A DNA stretch of 64,000 bases from Microbacterium testaceum StLB037 (lineage in GTDB: Bacteria > Actinomycetota > Actinomycetes > Actinomycetales > Microbacteriaceae). The notes under the pieces were generated by a model. The model was not told where the DNA came from. It ran no database searches and saw only the letters and a list, made by a program, of their open reading frames with translations. Made by a program: the position numbers and the translations under genes. The stretch is taken from assembly GCF_000202635.1 (NCBI RefSeq), contig NC_015125.1, positions 124,001 through 188,000 of the forward strand, read 5' to 3'. Of this stretch, positions 17,890-26,682 are shown in pieces. Each line of letters begins with the position of its first letter. Positions within the stretch are counted from its first letter, which is position 1.

Positions 17890-19310
17890 GGATCCTGCAC
17901 AACATCGTCGACGGCGCTGCCGTGGCATCCACGGGACCCCTGCTCGATCTCGTGAGCCCGGTGACCGGCGAGGTGTACGCGCAGGCACCGGTCTCGACGG
18001 CGGAAGAGGTGGATGCCGCCGTCGCCGCGGCCGCGGCCGCGTTCCCCGCGTGGAAGCGCGCCACCCCCGCCCAGCGCCAGCTCGCGCTGTTCCGCCTCGC
18101 GGACGCCCTCGAGGCACGGGCGGAGGAGTTCGCCGACCTCGAGTCGGAGGACACCGGGAAGCCGCGTGCGACCCTCGTCGCCGATGAGATCGCGCAGTCG
18201 GTCGACCAGCTGCGGTTCTTCGCCGGAGCCGCGCGCGAGCTGAACGGTCGGGCTGCGGCGGAGTACGCGGAAGGCTACACGTCATACGTGCGCCGCGAGC
18301 CCATCGGCGTCGTGGCGCAGGTGACGCCGTGGAACTATCCGCTGAACATGGCCGTGTGGAAGATCGGTCCCGCGATCGCCGCGGGGAACACCGTGGTGCT
18401 CAAGCCCAGCGAGACGACGCCGCAGTCGACGGTGCTGCTCGCCGAGATCGCGGCGGAGATCCTGCCGCCGGGCGTGCTGAACGTCATCCTCGGCGACCGC
18501 GACACCGGCCGGGCGCTCGTGGAGCATCCGACACCGCAGCTCGTCGCGATCACGGGGTCCGTCCGCGCCGGGATGCAGGTCGCGGCTTCGGCGGCGCAGA
18601 GCCTGAAACGCGTGCACCTCGAGCTCGGCGGCAAGGCACCCGCGATCGTCTTCCCCGACGCCGACCTCGAGGCCGCGGCATCCGGGATCGCCGAGGCCGC
18701 GTTCTTCAACGCCGGTCAGGACTGCACGGCCGCGACGCGGCTGCTCGTGCATGCGTCGCTGCACGACGCGTTCGTGGAACGTCTGGTGGCCTACGTCGAG
18801 CAGAGCGTGCGCGTGGGAGCGCCGGACGATCCGGATGCCTTCTTCGGGCCGGTGAACAACCCCGATCAGCTCGCGCGGGTGGAGGGGTTCATCCAGAGGC
18901 TCCCCGCACACGCGCGGATCGCCACGGGTGGGGCGCGCGTGGGCGACACCGGCTGCTTCTTCGCGCCGACCGTCGTCACGGGACTCCGCCAGGACGATGA
19001 GCTCGTCCAGCAGGAGGTCTTCGGGCCGGTGCTCGCGGTGCAGTCCTTCGAAACCGAGGAGGAGGCGCTCGAGCTCGCGAACGACGTGCCGTACGCCCTG
19101 GCCGCGTCGGTCTGGACGCGCGACAACTCGCGCGCGCTGCGGTTCGGCCGCGATCTCGACTTCGGGTGCGTGTGGATCAACGCGCACATCCCGTTCGTCT
19201 CGGACATGCCGCACGGCGGGTTCAAGCACTCGGGATACGGCAAGGACCTATCGATCTACGGCTTCGAGGACTACACGCGGCTGAAGCATGTGATGGCGAG
19301 CCTGGCGTAA
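17886..19310 (+). CDS. patD: aminobutyraldehyde dehydrogenase-type aldehyde dehydrogenase
   Basis: The 474-residue NAD-dependent ALDH has TPWNYPLNMAVWK, ELGGKAP with the general-base Glu, and Cys280 in AGQDCTAATRLL. The sequence SGYGKDLSIYGFEDYTRLKHVM at the end is typical of gamma-aminobutyraldehyde dehydrogenase (PatD/PuuC-like). It would oxidise 4-aminobutanal to GABA in putrescine breakdown. The GTG at 17886 overlaps the aminotransferase stop, indicating coupling. The symbol is assigned by resemblance and context; another omega-aminoaldehyde is possible. Confidence 0.82.
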   Translation: MRILHNIVDGAAVASTGPLLDLVSPVTGEVYAQAPVSTAEEVDAAVAAAAAAFPAWKRATPAQRQLALFRLADALEARAEEFADLESEDTGKPRATLVADEIAQSVDQLRFFAGAARELNGRAAAEYAEGYTSYVRREPIGVVAQVTPWNYPLNMAVWKIGPAIAAGNTVVLKPSETTPQSTVLLAEIAAEILPPGVLNVILGDRDTGRALVEHPTPQLVAITGSVRAGMQVAASAAQSLKRVHLELGGKAPAIVFPDADLEAAASGIAEAAFFNAGQDCTAATRLLVHASLHDAFVERLVAYVEQSVRVGAPDDPDAFFGPVNNPDQLARVEGFIQRLPAHARIATGGARVGDTGCFFAPTVVTGLRQDDELVQQEVFGPVLAVQSFETEEEALELANDVPYALAASVWTRDNSRALRFGRDLDFGCVWINAHIPFVSDMPHGGFKHSGYGKDLSIYGFEDYTRLKHVMASLA

Positions 19311-19318
19311 GCGCCGGA

Positions 19319-19349
19319 GGGGTCGGGCGGAAATGCCCGGCCCCCTTTT
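19319..19349 (+). terminator. intrinsic terminator after the mmsA operon
   Basis: The stem GGGGTCGGGC (19319-19328) pairs with GCCCGGCCCC (19335-19344) around GGAAAT and is followed by CTTTT. This is a classical GC stem with a T-run. It ends the mmsA-aminotransferase-patD transcript, nine nt past the stop. Confidence 0.85.
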
Positions 19350-19422
19350 GCGTGCCCGCGCGCATTCCGTCGATCGCGACGGTTTCCGCCGTGTTTCGCC
19401 GCTTTAAATTCCGAATTCATCA

Positions 19423-19452
19423 TTGATATCCCCATTGTTCCGCTGATACCGT
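19423..19452 (+). promoter_or_regulatory. promoter of the Lrp-aminotransferase operon
   Basis: TTGATA (19423-19428), 18 nt, then TACCGT (19447-19452) forms a -35/-10 pair, with the -10 only 8 nt before the ATG at 19461. The region is strikingly AT-rich for this genome (TTTAAATTCCGAATTCATCATT just upstream). That fits a binding site for an Lrp-type autoregulator, but no defined operator is proven. Confidence 0.5.
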
Positions 19453-19460
19453 CGCCCATC

Positions 19461-19931
19461 ATGAGTTCCGCGACTGATCGCAGCGTCACCCTCGACCGCG
19501 TGTCGAAGGCGATCGTCGAGCAGTTGCAGGAAGACGGGCGGCGTTCCTACGCCGAGATCGGCAAAGCCGTCGGTCTCAGCGAGACCGCCACGCGCCAGCG
19601 CGTGCAGAAGCTTCAGGATGCCGGCATCCTGCAGATCGTCGCCGTCACCGATCCGCTGCAACTCGGCTTCGCCCGCCAGGCGATGATCGGCGTGCGCGTG
19701 TCGGGAGACACCCGCGTCGTCGCGGCCGAGATGGCGGAACTCCCGGGCGTGACCTACGTGGTCTCGACCGCGGGGTCGTTCGATCTTCTCGTCGAGGTCG
19801 TCTGCGAGAGCGACGACGACCTCATCGACCTGCTGAACGATCGCGTGCGCGCCCTGCCCGACGTCGTCTCGACCGAGACGTTCGTCTATCTCAAGCTCCA
19901 CCGACAGCTCTACAACTGGGGAACACGATGA
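19461..19931 (+). CDS. Lrp/AsnC-family transcriptional regulator
   Basis: The 156-residue protein has an N-terminal winged HTH (VSKAIVEQLQEDGRRSYAEIGKAVGLSETATRQRVQKL). A RAM ligand-binding domain follows (GVRVSGDTRVVAAEMAELPGVTYVVSTAGSFDLLVEVVCES). Such proteins form octamers and respond to amino acids or amines. It is coupled to the next aminotransferase by a 4-nt overlap (ATGA), so it probably controls that gene and itself. Confidence 0.93.
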   Translation: MSSATDRSVTLDRVSKAIVEQLQEDGRRSYAEIGKAVGLSETATRQRVQKLQDAGILQIVAVTDPLQLGFARQAMIGVRVSGDTRVVAAEMAELPGVTYVVSTAGSFDLLVEVVCESDDDLIDLLNDRVRALPDVVSTETFVYLKLHRQLYNWGTR

Positions 19932-21322
19932 CCCTTCTCGACACCGACCACGACGCCGCCCTCCAGGCGAAGGCGCGCGACCACCTCTGGATGCACTTCT
20001 CCCGTCAGTCGGTGATGACCGACGGGCCCGGTGTGCCGATCATCGTCAAGGGCGAGGGCCACCACATCTTCGATTCCAGGGGCAAGCGGTACATCGACGG
20101 CCTCGCGGGGCTCTTCGTCGTCAACGCCGGCCACGGTCGCCGTCGCATCGCCCAGGCCGCGGCGAAGCAGGCCGAAGAGCTCGCGTTCTTCCCGCTGTGG
20201 TCCTACGCGCACCCCGCGGCGATCGAGCTCGCCGAGCGCCTGGCGAACCTCGCCCCGGGCGACCTCAATCACGTCTTCTTCTCCACCGGCGGTGGAGAGG
20301 CGGTCGAGACCGCGTTCAAGCTCGCGAAGCAGTACTGGAAGACACAGGGCAAGCCCACCAAGCACAAGGTCATCTCCCGCGCGATCGCCTACCACGGCAC
20401 CACGCAGGGTGCCCTGGCGATCACCGGTCTGCCGGTGATGAAGCACATGTTCGAGCCCGTCACCCCCGGCGGCTTCCGCGTACCCAACACGAACTACTAC
20501 CGCGCCGAGGAGTCGGGCTTCGGGGGTGGGACGCCCGAGGAGTTCGGCCTGTGGGCCGCCGACCGCATCGAGCAGATGATCCAGTTCGAGGGGCCCGAGA
20601 CCGTCGCCGCGGTGTTCCTGGAGCCCGTGCAGAACGCCGGTGGCTGCTTCCCCGCCCCGGCCGGCTACTTCCAGCGCGTGCGCGAGATCTGCGACAAGTA
20701 CGACGTGCTGCTCGTCTCCGACGAGGTCATCTGCGCGTTCGGCCGCCTGGGCCACTACTTCGGCGCCTCGGCGTACGACTACCAGCCGGACATGATCACG
20801 TTCGCCAAGGCCGTCACCAGCGGGTACTCCCCTCTCGGCGGCACGATCATCAGCGACCGGATCTACGAGCCCTTCGCCCACGGCGACGCTTCGTTCCCCC
20901 ACGGGTACACCTTCGGCGGGCACCCCGTGTCCGCGGCGGTCGCGCTGGAGAACCTCGACGTGTTCGAAGAGGAGGGCCTGCTCGAGAACGTCCGCACCAA
21001 CTCCCCGGTGTTCCGGTCGACGTTGGAGAGGCTCCTCGACCTGCCGATCGTCGGCGATGTGCGCGGCGACGGCTACTTCTTCGGCATCGAGCTCGTGAAG
21101 GACAAGGCGACGAAGGAGACCTTCGACGACGACGAGTCCGAGCGGCTGCTGCGCGGCTTCCTCTCGAAAGCGCTGTTCGACGCGGGACTCTACTGCCGCG
21201 CCGACGACCGGGGCGACCCCGTCATCCAGCTCGCCCCGCCCCTGACCCTCGGCCCGGCCGAGTTCACCGAGATCGAGCAGATCCTCCGCTCGGTCCTGAC
21301 GGAGGCGTCCAACCGCCTCTGA
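19928..21322 (+). CDS. class III aminotransferase, putrescine/omega-amino-acid type
   Basis: This 464-residue fold-type I PLP enzyme has AYHGTTQGALAITG, SDEVICAFGRLGHYFG and Schiff-base Lys294 in FAKAVTSGY. The N-terminal DHLWMHFSRQSVM motif is typical of omega-transaminases acting on putrescine, beta-alanine or similar amines with pyruvate. It follows the Lrp gene with an ATGA overlap and precedes an APC permease. That makes amine import plus transamination the likely module. It is a distant paralog of the 16537-17889 enzyme. Confidence 0.9.
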   Translation: MTLLDTDHDAALQAKARDHLWMHFSRQSVMTDGPGVPIIVKGEGHHIFDSRGKRYIDGLAGLFVVNAGHGRRRIAQAAAKQAEELAFFPLWSYAHPAAIELAERLANLAPGDLNHVFFSTGGGEAVETAFKLAKQYWKTQGKPTKHKVISRAIAYHGTTQGALAITGLPVMKHMFEPVTPGGFRVPNTNYYRAEESGFGGGTPEEFGLWAADRIEQMIQFEGPETVAAVFLEPVQNAGGCFPAPAGYFQRVREICDKYDVLLVSDEVICAFGRLGHYFGASAYDYQPDMITFAKAVTSGYSPLGGTIISDRIYEPFAHGDASFPHGYTFGGHPVSAAVALENLDVFEEEGLLENVRTNSPVFRSTLERLLDLPIVGDVRGDGYFFGIELVKDKATKETFDDDESERLLRGFLSKALFDAGLYCRADDRGDPVIQLAPPLTLGPAEFTEIEQILRSVLTEASNRL

Positions 21323-21329
21323 CCCGGAC

Positions 21330-21360
21330 GGGATGCCGACGCCACCCCTGTCGGCATCCC
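21330..21360 (+). terminator. stem-loop after the second aminotransferase
   Basis: GGGATGCCGAC (21330-21340) pairs perfectly with GTCGGCATCCC (21350-21360) around a 9-nt loop, seven nt beyond the stop. There is no T-run. It may be an attenuating terminator or an RNA-stabilising hairpin before the permease gene. Confidence 0.6.
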
Positions 21361-21533
21361 ACCCGCTCCGCCGGCCGAATCCCGCCGCGCGCCGCCGAAC
21401 GACACACGCCCCACGCTCTCCCGGCACACCCCGCCGACACTCCCGCTCCCACCCCGAGCGGTGCTCTCGATGCTGTACCCGACACCATCTCCGGTCACGA
21501 CCGCGTCGTGACCCGCACCCTCTTGGAGGAGCC

Positions 21534-22958
21534 ACGAACGATCATCTCGGTGCCGCCACGGCACCCGCGAACTCGGGCGCGAAGCTCGCCCGCACCCTCG
21601 GACTCTGGTCGATCGTCGGCCTCGGTCTGGGATACATGACCCCGACGGTCGTCTTCGACACCTTCGGTCTCGTCGCCGAGAAGACGAACAACGTCGTCCC
21701 CGCGGCCTACGCGGTCGCCCTCATCGTGCTCGTGTTCACCGCGATCAGCTACGGCAAGATGGTCCGCGTCATCCCGAGCGCCGGTTCCGCCTACACCTAC
21801 GCGCGCGAGTCGATCCACCCGGGCGTCGGCTTCGTCGTCGGCTGGACCGCGTTGATCGACTACATGCTCCTGCCGATGGTGAACGCGCTGATCCTGCGCA
21901 GCTACATGGAGGCGCTGTTCCCCGACGTGCCCGGGTGGATCTGGGTCGTCGTCTTCACGGCCGGTGTCACCGGCGTGATCTACCTCACGATGCGCGGCAC
22001 CTCGAACGTCAACATGATCCTGCTCGTGTTCTCGATCCTCGTGATGACCGTGTTCGTCGTCATGGTCGTCGTGCAGCTCGTCGGCGGCGCGGGAGCGGGC
22101 ACACCGGTGTCGATCGCGCCCTTCGCCCACAGCGAGGTGCAGTTCGGCGCGGTGCTGGCCGGGGCCACCGTCGTGTGCTTCTCCTTCATCGGCTTCGACG
22201 CGGTGTCGATGTACTCCGAGGAGGCGAAGACGCCCAAGATCATGCCCCGGGCCATCGTCTTGACGCTCATCGTGGGCGGCATCATCTTCCTTATCGCCTC
22301 GTACGTCACGCAGCTGCGCTTCCCCGATTCGACCGCGTTCCCGCAGGAAGCGATCGAGGACAGCACGCTCCCCGAGATCGGCGTGCAGGTCGGCGGCCCC
22401 GTGCTGCAGGCCGTGCTCACCGCCGCAGGCTTCGCGGCGACGCTCGCCTCGTGGCTCGCCTCGCACGCCTCGGTGTCGCGCATGCTCATGGTGATGGGCC
22501 GCAACAACGTCCTGCCCCGTCGCATCTTCGGCTTCATCAACCCGAAGACGCACACGCCGACGTTCTCGATCGTCATCGTCGGCGTGATCAGCCTGCTCGC
22601 GATCTCGTTCACGCTCGAGCAGATCTCCGCGTACATCAACTACGGGGCGCTGGTCGCCTTCTCGTTCGTGAACATCTCGGTGATCGCGTGGTTCGCGATC
22701 CGCAAGGGGCTGCACAAGACGCCGGGCGACATCGTCAAGTACATCGTCATGCCCGGCATCGGTCTGCTGCTGACGGCTCTGCTGTGGGTGAACCTCGACG
22801 CGCACGCGCTCATCGGCGGCCTCATCTGGACCGGTCTCGGTGTCGTGTACCTCGTGATCCTCACGCGCGGTTTCCGTCGCCCGATCGCGTCCTTCGACGA
22901 GAACCAGCCGGTCACCGGGGTGAACAAGACGTTCCCGGGGCCGCGTTCGGAAATCTGA
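21534..22958 (+). CDS. APC-family amino acid/polyamine permease, apparent ACG start
   Basis: The predicted 12-helix transporter of about 474 residues starts its first helix at LGLWSIVGLGLGYMTP and keeps APC landmarks such as IPSAGSAYTYARE and FSFIGFDAVSMYSEEAK. It should import an amine or amino acid for the adjacent aminotransferases. Between the in-frame ATG at 21333 and the first helix there is no ATG, GTG or TTG. A strong GGAGGA (21525-21530) lies just before ACG AAC GAT CAT. ACG at 21534 is therefore the best start. The 67 upstream residues from 21333 are Arg/Pro-rich and implausible. Confidence 0.85.
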   Translation, partial: TNDHLGAATAPANSGAKLARTLGLWSIVGLGLGYMTPTVVFDTFGLVAEKTNNVVPAAYAVALIVLVFTAISYGKMVRVIPSAGSAYTYARESIHPGVGFVVGWTALIDYMLLPMVNALILRSYMEALFPDVPGWIWVVVFTAGVTGVIYLTMRGTSNVNMILLVFSILVMTVFVVMVVVQLVGGAGAGTPVSIAPFAHSEVQFGAVLAGATVVCFSFIGFDAVSMYSEEAKTPKIMPRAIVLTLIVGGIIFLIASYVTQLRFPDSTAFPQEAIEDSTLPEIGVQVGGPVLQAVLTAAGFAATLASWLASHASVSRMLMVMGRNNVLPRRIFGFINPKTHTPTFSIVIVGVISLLAISFTLEQISAYINYGALVAFSFVNISVIAWFAIRKGLHKTPGDIVKYIVMPGIGLLLTALLWVNLDAHALIGGLIWTGLGVVYLVILTRGFRRPIASFDENQPVTGVNKTFPGPRSEI

Positions 22959-22980
22959 TCCGGCATCCGCCCGCCTGAAT

Positions 22981-23023
22981 GCGTCGGCCGCGGCATCACT
23001 CCCTGGGGTGTCGCGGCCGACGC
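22981..23023 (+). terminator. terminator-like hairpin after the permease
   Basis: GCGTCGGCCGCG (22981-22992) pairs with CGCGGCCGACGC (23012-23023), 22 nt after the permease stop. The remaining gap 22959-23335 holds a run of GGGGC repeats around 23110-23145 and no credible gene. A 72-codon open frame at 23008-23226 is low-complexity. Confidence 0.6.
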
Positions 23024-23335
23024 GTGTCCCGCGCTCCGGAACTCAGCCGCGTTCGGTGCCCGAAGCGCGCCGCAAGATCGTCCGGGAGGGCATCGGGTCC
23101 GGAGCGCGGGACGGGGCGGGGCGGGGCAGGCGGGGCGGGGGCCGGTACAGCTGCGACGACGAGTACGTGCTGTCGCCGCGCGATCGCCTCGCGTTCCGGG
23201 TTCTCGCGGGCGGGCCGAACTCCTGAATTCCGGGGTCGACTCGCGCGGTGGGGCGACGACGCGGCTTTCCCCTCGCGGTTTCTCAGGAGTTTCGCACGCC
23301 CGGCTCCGGGTGCGAGCCGCAGCCCGAACCCGCTC

Positions 23336-23929
23336 TCACCGCTCGAACGGCGTGACCGCCCCGAGCACCACGGTCTCGGCGTCGTGGCCGTTGGCCCACC
23401 AGTGCGGCTCCGAGCAGCCGTACGTGACCGTGTCGCCCGCGCGGAGCTCGACGCGCCGGTCGGCCTGACAGACCACGAGCACGCCGGATTCGACCGTGAC
23501 CGTCTCGGTGCCGATGTGGCGGAACGGGCTCGCCTCGTTCGAGAACCCCGCCGGCAGGGTCGAGCGGATGAGTTGGAGCATCGACTCGCCGCGCGGGGTG
23601 AGCAACTCGCGGACGGCGCGCTGCGAGGCCGGAGCGTCGACGGCGACCGGCATGATGTGGCGCTTCGCGCGGGTGACCACGGCCAGCGGCACGGCCGGTT
23701 CGTCGAGCAACTGGGCGACCGGGATGCCGAGGGCCCCGGCGAGACGTTGCAGGGACTGCAGCGAGGGGTTGCCGAGTCCGCGCTCGAGCTGGCTGACCAA
23801 CCCGAAGCTCACGCCGGCTTTCTCGGACAGCGCCTGGACGCTCAGGCCGAGGCGTTTGCGGGCATCGCGCACCGCGGCACCGAGGGTCTCGACGGCGCGC
23901 TGCTCATCGGCATCCGTGGCTCTGGTCAT
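23336..23929 (-). CDS. XRE-family regulator with C-terminal cupin domain
   Basis: The 197-residue protein combines an N-terminal HTH (LGLSVQALSEKAGVSFGLVSQLERGLGNPSLQSLQRLAGAL) with a cupin (PFRHIGTETVTVESGVLVV, TYGCSEPHWWANG). XRE-cupin regulators such as PuuR sense small metabolites and often repress amine or peptide genes. It lies 61 nt downstream of the ABC-transporter ATPase on the same strand, so it may be the last gene of that operon. Its target could be the 29288 palindrome or the amine locus; neither is shown. Confidence 0.9.
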   Translation of the reverse strand: MTRATDADEQRAVETLGAAVRDARKRLGLSVQALSEKAGVSFGLVSQLERGLGNPSLQSLQRLAGALGIPVAQLLDEPAVPLAVVTRAKRHIMPVAVDAPASQRAVRELLTPRGESMLQLIRSTLPAGFSNEASPFRHIGTETVTVESGVLVVCQADRRVELRAGDTVTYGCSEPHWWANGHDAETVVLGAVTPFER

Positions 23930-23990
23930 GACCGTGTCAGCGTATCGAGGTCCGCGCGCACGAGCGGGGAGGCGTCGGGGCGTCCGCGCG

Positions 23991-25616
23991 TCACGCGCGC
24001 ACCCGCGGCCCCTCGGGCGGCACGGCCGCGAGCAGCGCCCGCGTGTACTCCTCCCGCGGGTTCGCGAACAGCTCGGCCGCGGGCGCCGCTTCGACGACCC
24101 GGCCCCCGCGAAGCACGACGACGTCGTGGCTCATCTGCTGCACGATCGCGAGATCGTGGGCGATGAAGAGGTACGTCAGGCCCTGTTCGACCTGCAGACG
24201 CCGCAGCAGGGCGAGCACGCGCGCCTGCACCGAGACGTCGAGCGACGCCGTGGCCTCGTCGAGGATCACCAGCTCGGGCTCGAGAGCGAGGGCGCGGGCG
24301 ATCGACACGCGCTGGCGCTGTCCGCCGGACAGCTCGTGCGGGTAGCGCTTCGCGAAGGCGGGGTCGAGGTCGACGAGGTCGAGCAGCTCCTCCACGCGCG
24401 CGGTGCGGGAGGCCGCGGTCCGCCCGCCGAGGCGGTGCACGCGCAGGGGCTCGGCGATCGCGTCGGCGACCGTGCGTCGAGGATCGATCGAGGCGAACGG
24501 GTCCTGGAACACCATCGCGATGCGTCGACGGTCTCGGCGCGGGGCGCGCAGCGCGTCGCGCACGCCCCCGCCGGTGGCATTCGCCAGGGTCGCCGTCCCC
24601 GCGTGGGGCGCGACGAGCCCGGTCAGGGCGTTCGCGATGGTGGACTTGCCCGAGCCCGACTCCCCCACCAGCGCGAGCGTCGTGCCGCGGCGCACGGTGA
24701 ACGACACGTCGTCGACCGCGTGCACGGTTCGGCGCCCCGCGGGGGTCTGCACCGCGAAGCGCACATCGAGATCGGCGACCTCGAGCAGGGGCGCAGCCTC
24801 CGGCTCGGGCGCGGGGCCCGCTCCCCCGACGACCCGCGGGCGCGCCGCGAGCAGCTCGCGCGTGTAGGCGTGGTGCGGATCGGCGTACAGCTCCGCCAGG
24901 GGCCGCTGCTCCACCGCCTCGCCGTGGCGCAGCACGATCACGTCGTCGGCGACCTGCCCGATGACGCCGAGGTCGTGGCTGATCCACACCACCGCCGTGC
25001 CGCGGTCGCGCTGCAGTTGCTGGACGAGGTCGATGATCTGGGCCTGCGTGGTCACGTCCAGCGCCGTGGTCGGTTCGTCGGCGACGAGGAGGGCGGGGTC
25101 GCACGCGAGAGCGATCGCGATCATCACGCGCTGACGCTGCCCGCCCGAGAACTGGTGCGGGTACGCCTCGACCCGCGATGAGGGATCCGGGATGCCGACG
25201 GCCTCGAGCAACGAGATCGCCCGGGTCTGCGCAGCCCGCCGGGTCAGTCCCCGGTGCGCCTCGAGCGACTCCGCGATCTGGCGGCCCGCGGTGAGGAACG
25301 GGTTGAGGGAGGTCGACGGATCCTGGAAGACGAAGCCCACGGCGTCGCCGTGCACCGAGCGGAGCGTGCGGTCGGTCGCGCCCACGAGCTCGATGCCGGC
25401 GGCATCCGGACTCGTCTTCAGCACGCTCGAGCCGGCCACGCGGCGGCCGGGGGCGTCGATCAGACCGGTCGCGGCGAGGACCGTCATCGACTTGCCCGAG
25501 CCCGACTCCCCCACGATGCCGAGGGTCTGCTCGCGCTCGACCGAGAAGTCGAGGCCCCGCACGATGGGGGTTTCGCCGATGGCGACGCGGAGATCGCGGA
25601 CGTCCAGAACAGTCAT
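23991..25616 (-). CDS. oligopeptide-type ABC transporter, fused tandem ATPase (DppD-DppF-like)
   Basis: The 541-residue cytosolic protein contains two complete ABC domains. The first has GESGSGKSM (Walker A), QFSGGQRQRV (signature) and LLVADEPTTALD (Walker B). The second has GESGSGKST, ELSGGQRQRVSIARAL and LVILDEATASLD. It energises the two permeases upstream. It begins at ATG 25616, overlapping the stop of a tiny upstream frame by ATGA. The N-terminus MTVLDVRDLRVAIGET is duplicated in that frame. Substrate is probably peptides or a related solute. Confidence 0.92.
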   Translation of the reverse strand: MTVLDVRDLRVAIGETPIVRGLDFSVEREQTLGIVGESGSGKSMTVLAATGLIDAPGRRVAGSSVLKTSPDAAGIELVGATDRTLRSVHGDAVGFVFQDPSTSLNPFLTAGRQIAESLEAHRGLTRRAAQTRAISLLEAVGIPDPSSRVEAYPHQFSGGQRQRVMIAIALACDPALLVADEPTTALDVTTQAQIIDLVQQLQRDRGTAVVWISHDLGVIGQVADDVIVLRHGEAVEQRPLAELYADPHHAYTRELLAARPRVVGGAGPAPEPEAAPLLEVADLDVRFAVQTPAGRRTVHAVDDVSFTVRRGTTLALVGESGSGKSTIANALTGLVAPHAGTATLANATGGGVRDALRAPRRDRRRIAMVFQDPFASIDPRRTVADAIAEPLRVHRLGGRTAASRTARVEELLDLVDLDPAFAKRYPHELSGGQRQRVSIARALALEPELVILDEATASLDVSVQARVLALLRRLQVEQGLTYLFIAHDLAIVQQMSHDVVVLRGGRVVEAAPAAELFANPREEYTRALLAAVPPEGPRVRA

Positions 25617-25687
25617 CGCGGGCTCTCCTCGGTGGTGGCGGTCTCGCCGATCGCGACGCGAAGATCGCGGACTTTCAGAACAGTCAT
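25613..25687 (-). CDS. 24-codon leader-like frame duplicating the ATPase N-terminus
   Basis: The frame starts ATG 25687, overlapping the permease stop (ATGA), and ends in TGA overlapping the ATPase ATG (ATGA). Its product MTVLKVRDLRVAIGET, then ATTEESPR, copies the first 16 residues of the ATPase with one change (K for D). It looks like a partial duplication of the ATPase 5' end that now bridges two genes by stop-start coupling. The peptide itself need not have a function. Confidence 0.6.
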   Translation of the reverse strand: MTVLKVRDLRVAIGETATTEESPR

Positions 25688-26682
25688 CGTGAGATCTCCT
25701 GACTCGTGTCCGGCCGCTCGAGCGTCGTTCTCCGGCGCCGTCGCTCCCCCTGTCGCGCCTCGATGAGGGTCCGCTGACGAGGGTCGAGGCCGTCGCGCAG
25801 CCCGTCGCCGAGGAGGTTGAAGGCGAGGGCCGTCACGAAGATCGCCGCTCCCGGGAACACGCTCATCCACCACGCCTGCGAGAGGAAGCCCTGGGCGGTG
25901 AACAGCATCCCTCCCCACGACGGGGCCGGGGGCTGGATGCCGAGGCCGAGGAACGACAGCGCGGCCTCGGACAGGATCGCGAACGCGAGCGAGAGGGAGG
26001 TCTGCACGACGATCGGTCCGCCGATGTTGGGCAGGACGTGGCGCACGAGGATGACCGGCGCCGGGGTGCCCATCGTGCGCGACACCTGCACGAACGGCGA
26101 CGTCCGCAGCGACAGAGTGCTCGCGCGGGCGACGCGCGCGAAGATCGGCGTGTAGACGACGCCGATCGCGATCGTGGTGGTGAGCATCCCCGGCTGGAAG
26201 ATCGCGATGATCGCGAGGGCGAGGAGCAGCACGGGGAAGGCGAACATCACGTCGACCACGCGCATGAGGGTCGCGTCGACCCACCCGCCGGCGTACCCGG
26301 CCACGACGCCGAGGACGAGGCCCAGGACGAGCGCGATCGTGACGGCGACCACGGCGATCGTGAGGGAGGTGCCCCCGGCGAGGAGGACGCGCGAGAGCAC
26401 ATCGCGGCCGAGTTCGTCGGTGCCGAACCAGTGGGCGGCGCTCGGCGGGGTGAGGGCGTTCGCGACGTCGATCTGGTTGACGCCGTACGGGGCGATCCAC
26501 GGCGCGAGCGCGGAGGCCAGCACCACGACGGTCAGGACGATCGCGGCGGCCACCGTGAGGGGGTTGGCGGCCAGCAGCCGCCAGGACCGGACGCGCGTGC
26601 GCGTGTTCGCGACTCCGGGACCATCGACGGTGTCGGGCCCGGACCCGGCGGCGGGGCGGGGAGCGGGGGTGAGACTACTCAT
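25684..26682 (-). CDS. ABC transporter permease, DppC/OppC-like
   Basis: The 332-residue membrane protein has a short N-terminal cytosolic tail, a first helix (NPLTVAAAIVLTVVVLASALAPWIAPYG) and the HWFGTDELGRDVLSRVL segment of the DppC family. The BPD_transp_1 domain has the EAA-type loop region around SEAALSFLGLGIQPP. Start ATG 26682 overlaps the stop of the DppB-like gene (ATGA). It pairs with DppB to form the channel for the solute delivered by the 27733-29262 lipoprotein. Confidence 0.92.
   Translation of the reverse strand: MSSLTPAPRPAAGSGPDTVDGPGVANTRTRVRSWRLLAANPLTVAAAIVLTVVVLASALAPWIAPYGVNQIDVANALTPPSAAHWFGTDELGRDVLSRVLLAGGTSLTIAVVAVTIALVLGLVLGVVAGYAGGWVDATLMRVVDVMFAFPVLLLALAIIAIFQPGMLTTTIAIGVVYTPIFARVARASTLSLRTSPFVQVSRTMGTPAPVILVRHVLPNIGGPIVVQTSLSLAFAILSEAALSFLGLGIQPPAPSWGGMLFTAQGFLSQAWWMSVFPGAAIFVTALAFNLLGDGLRDGLDPRQRTLIEARQGERRRRRTTLERPDTSQEISR

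Noticed and set aside
23008..23226. 72-codon open frame after the permease
   Set aside because: The product is Arg/Gly-rich, contains GGGGC runs and starts inside a terminator-like hairpin. No ribosome-binding site or conserved feature.
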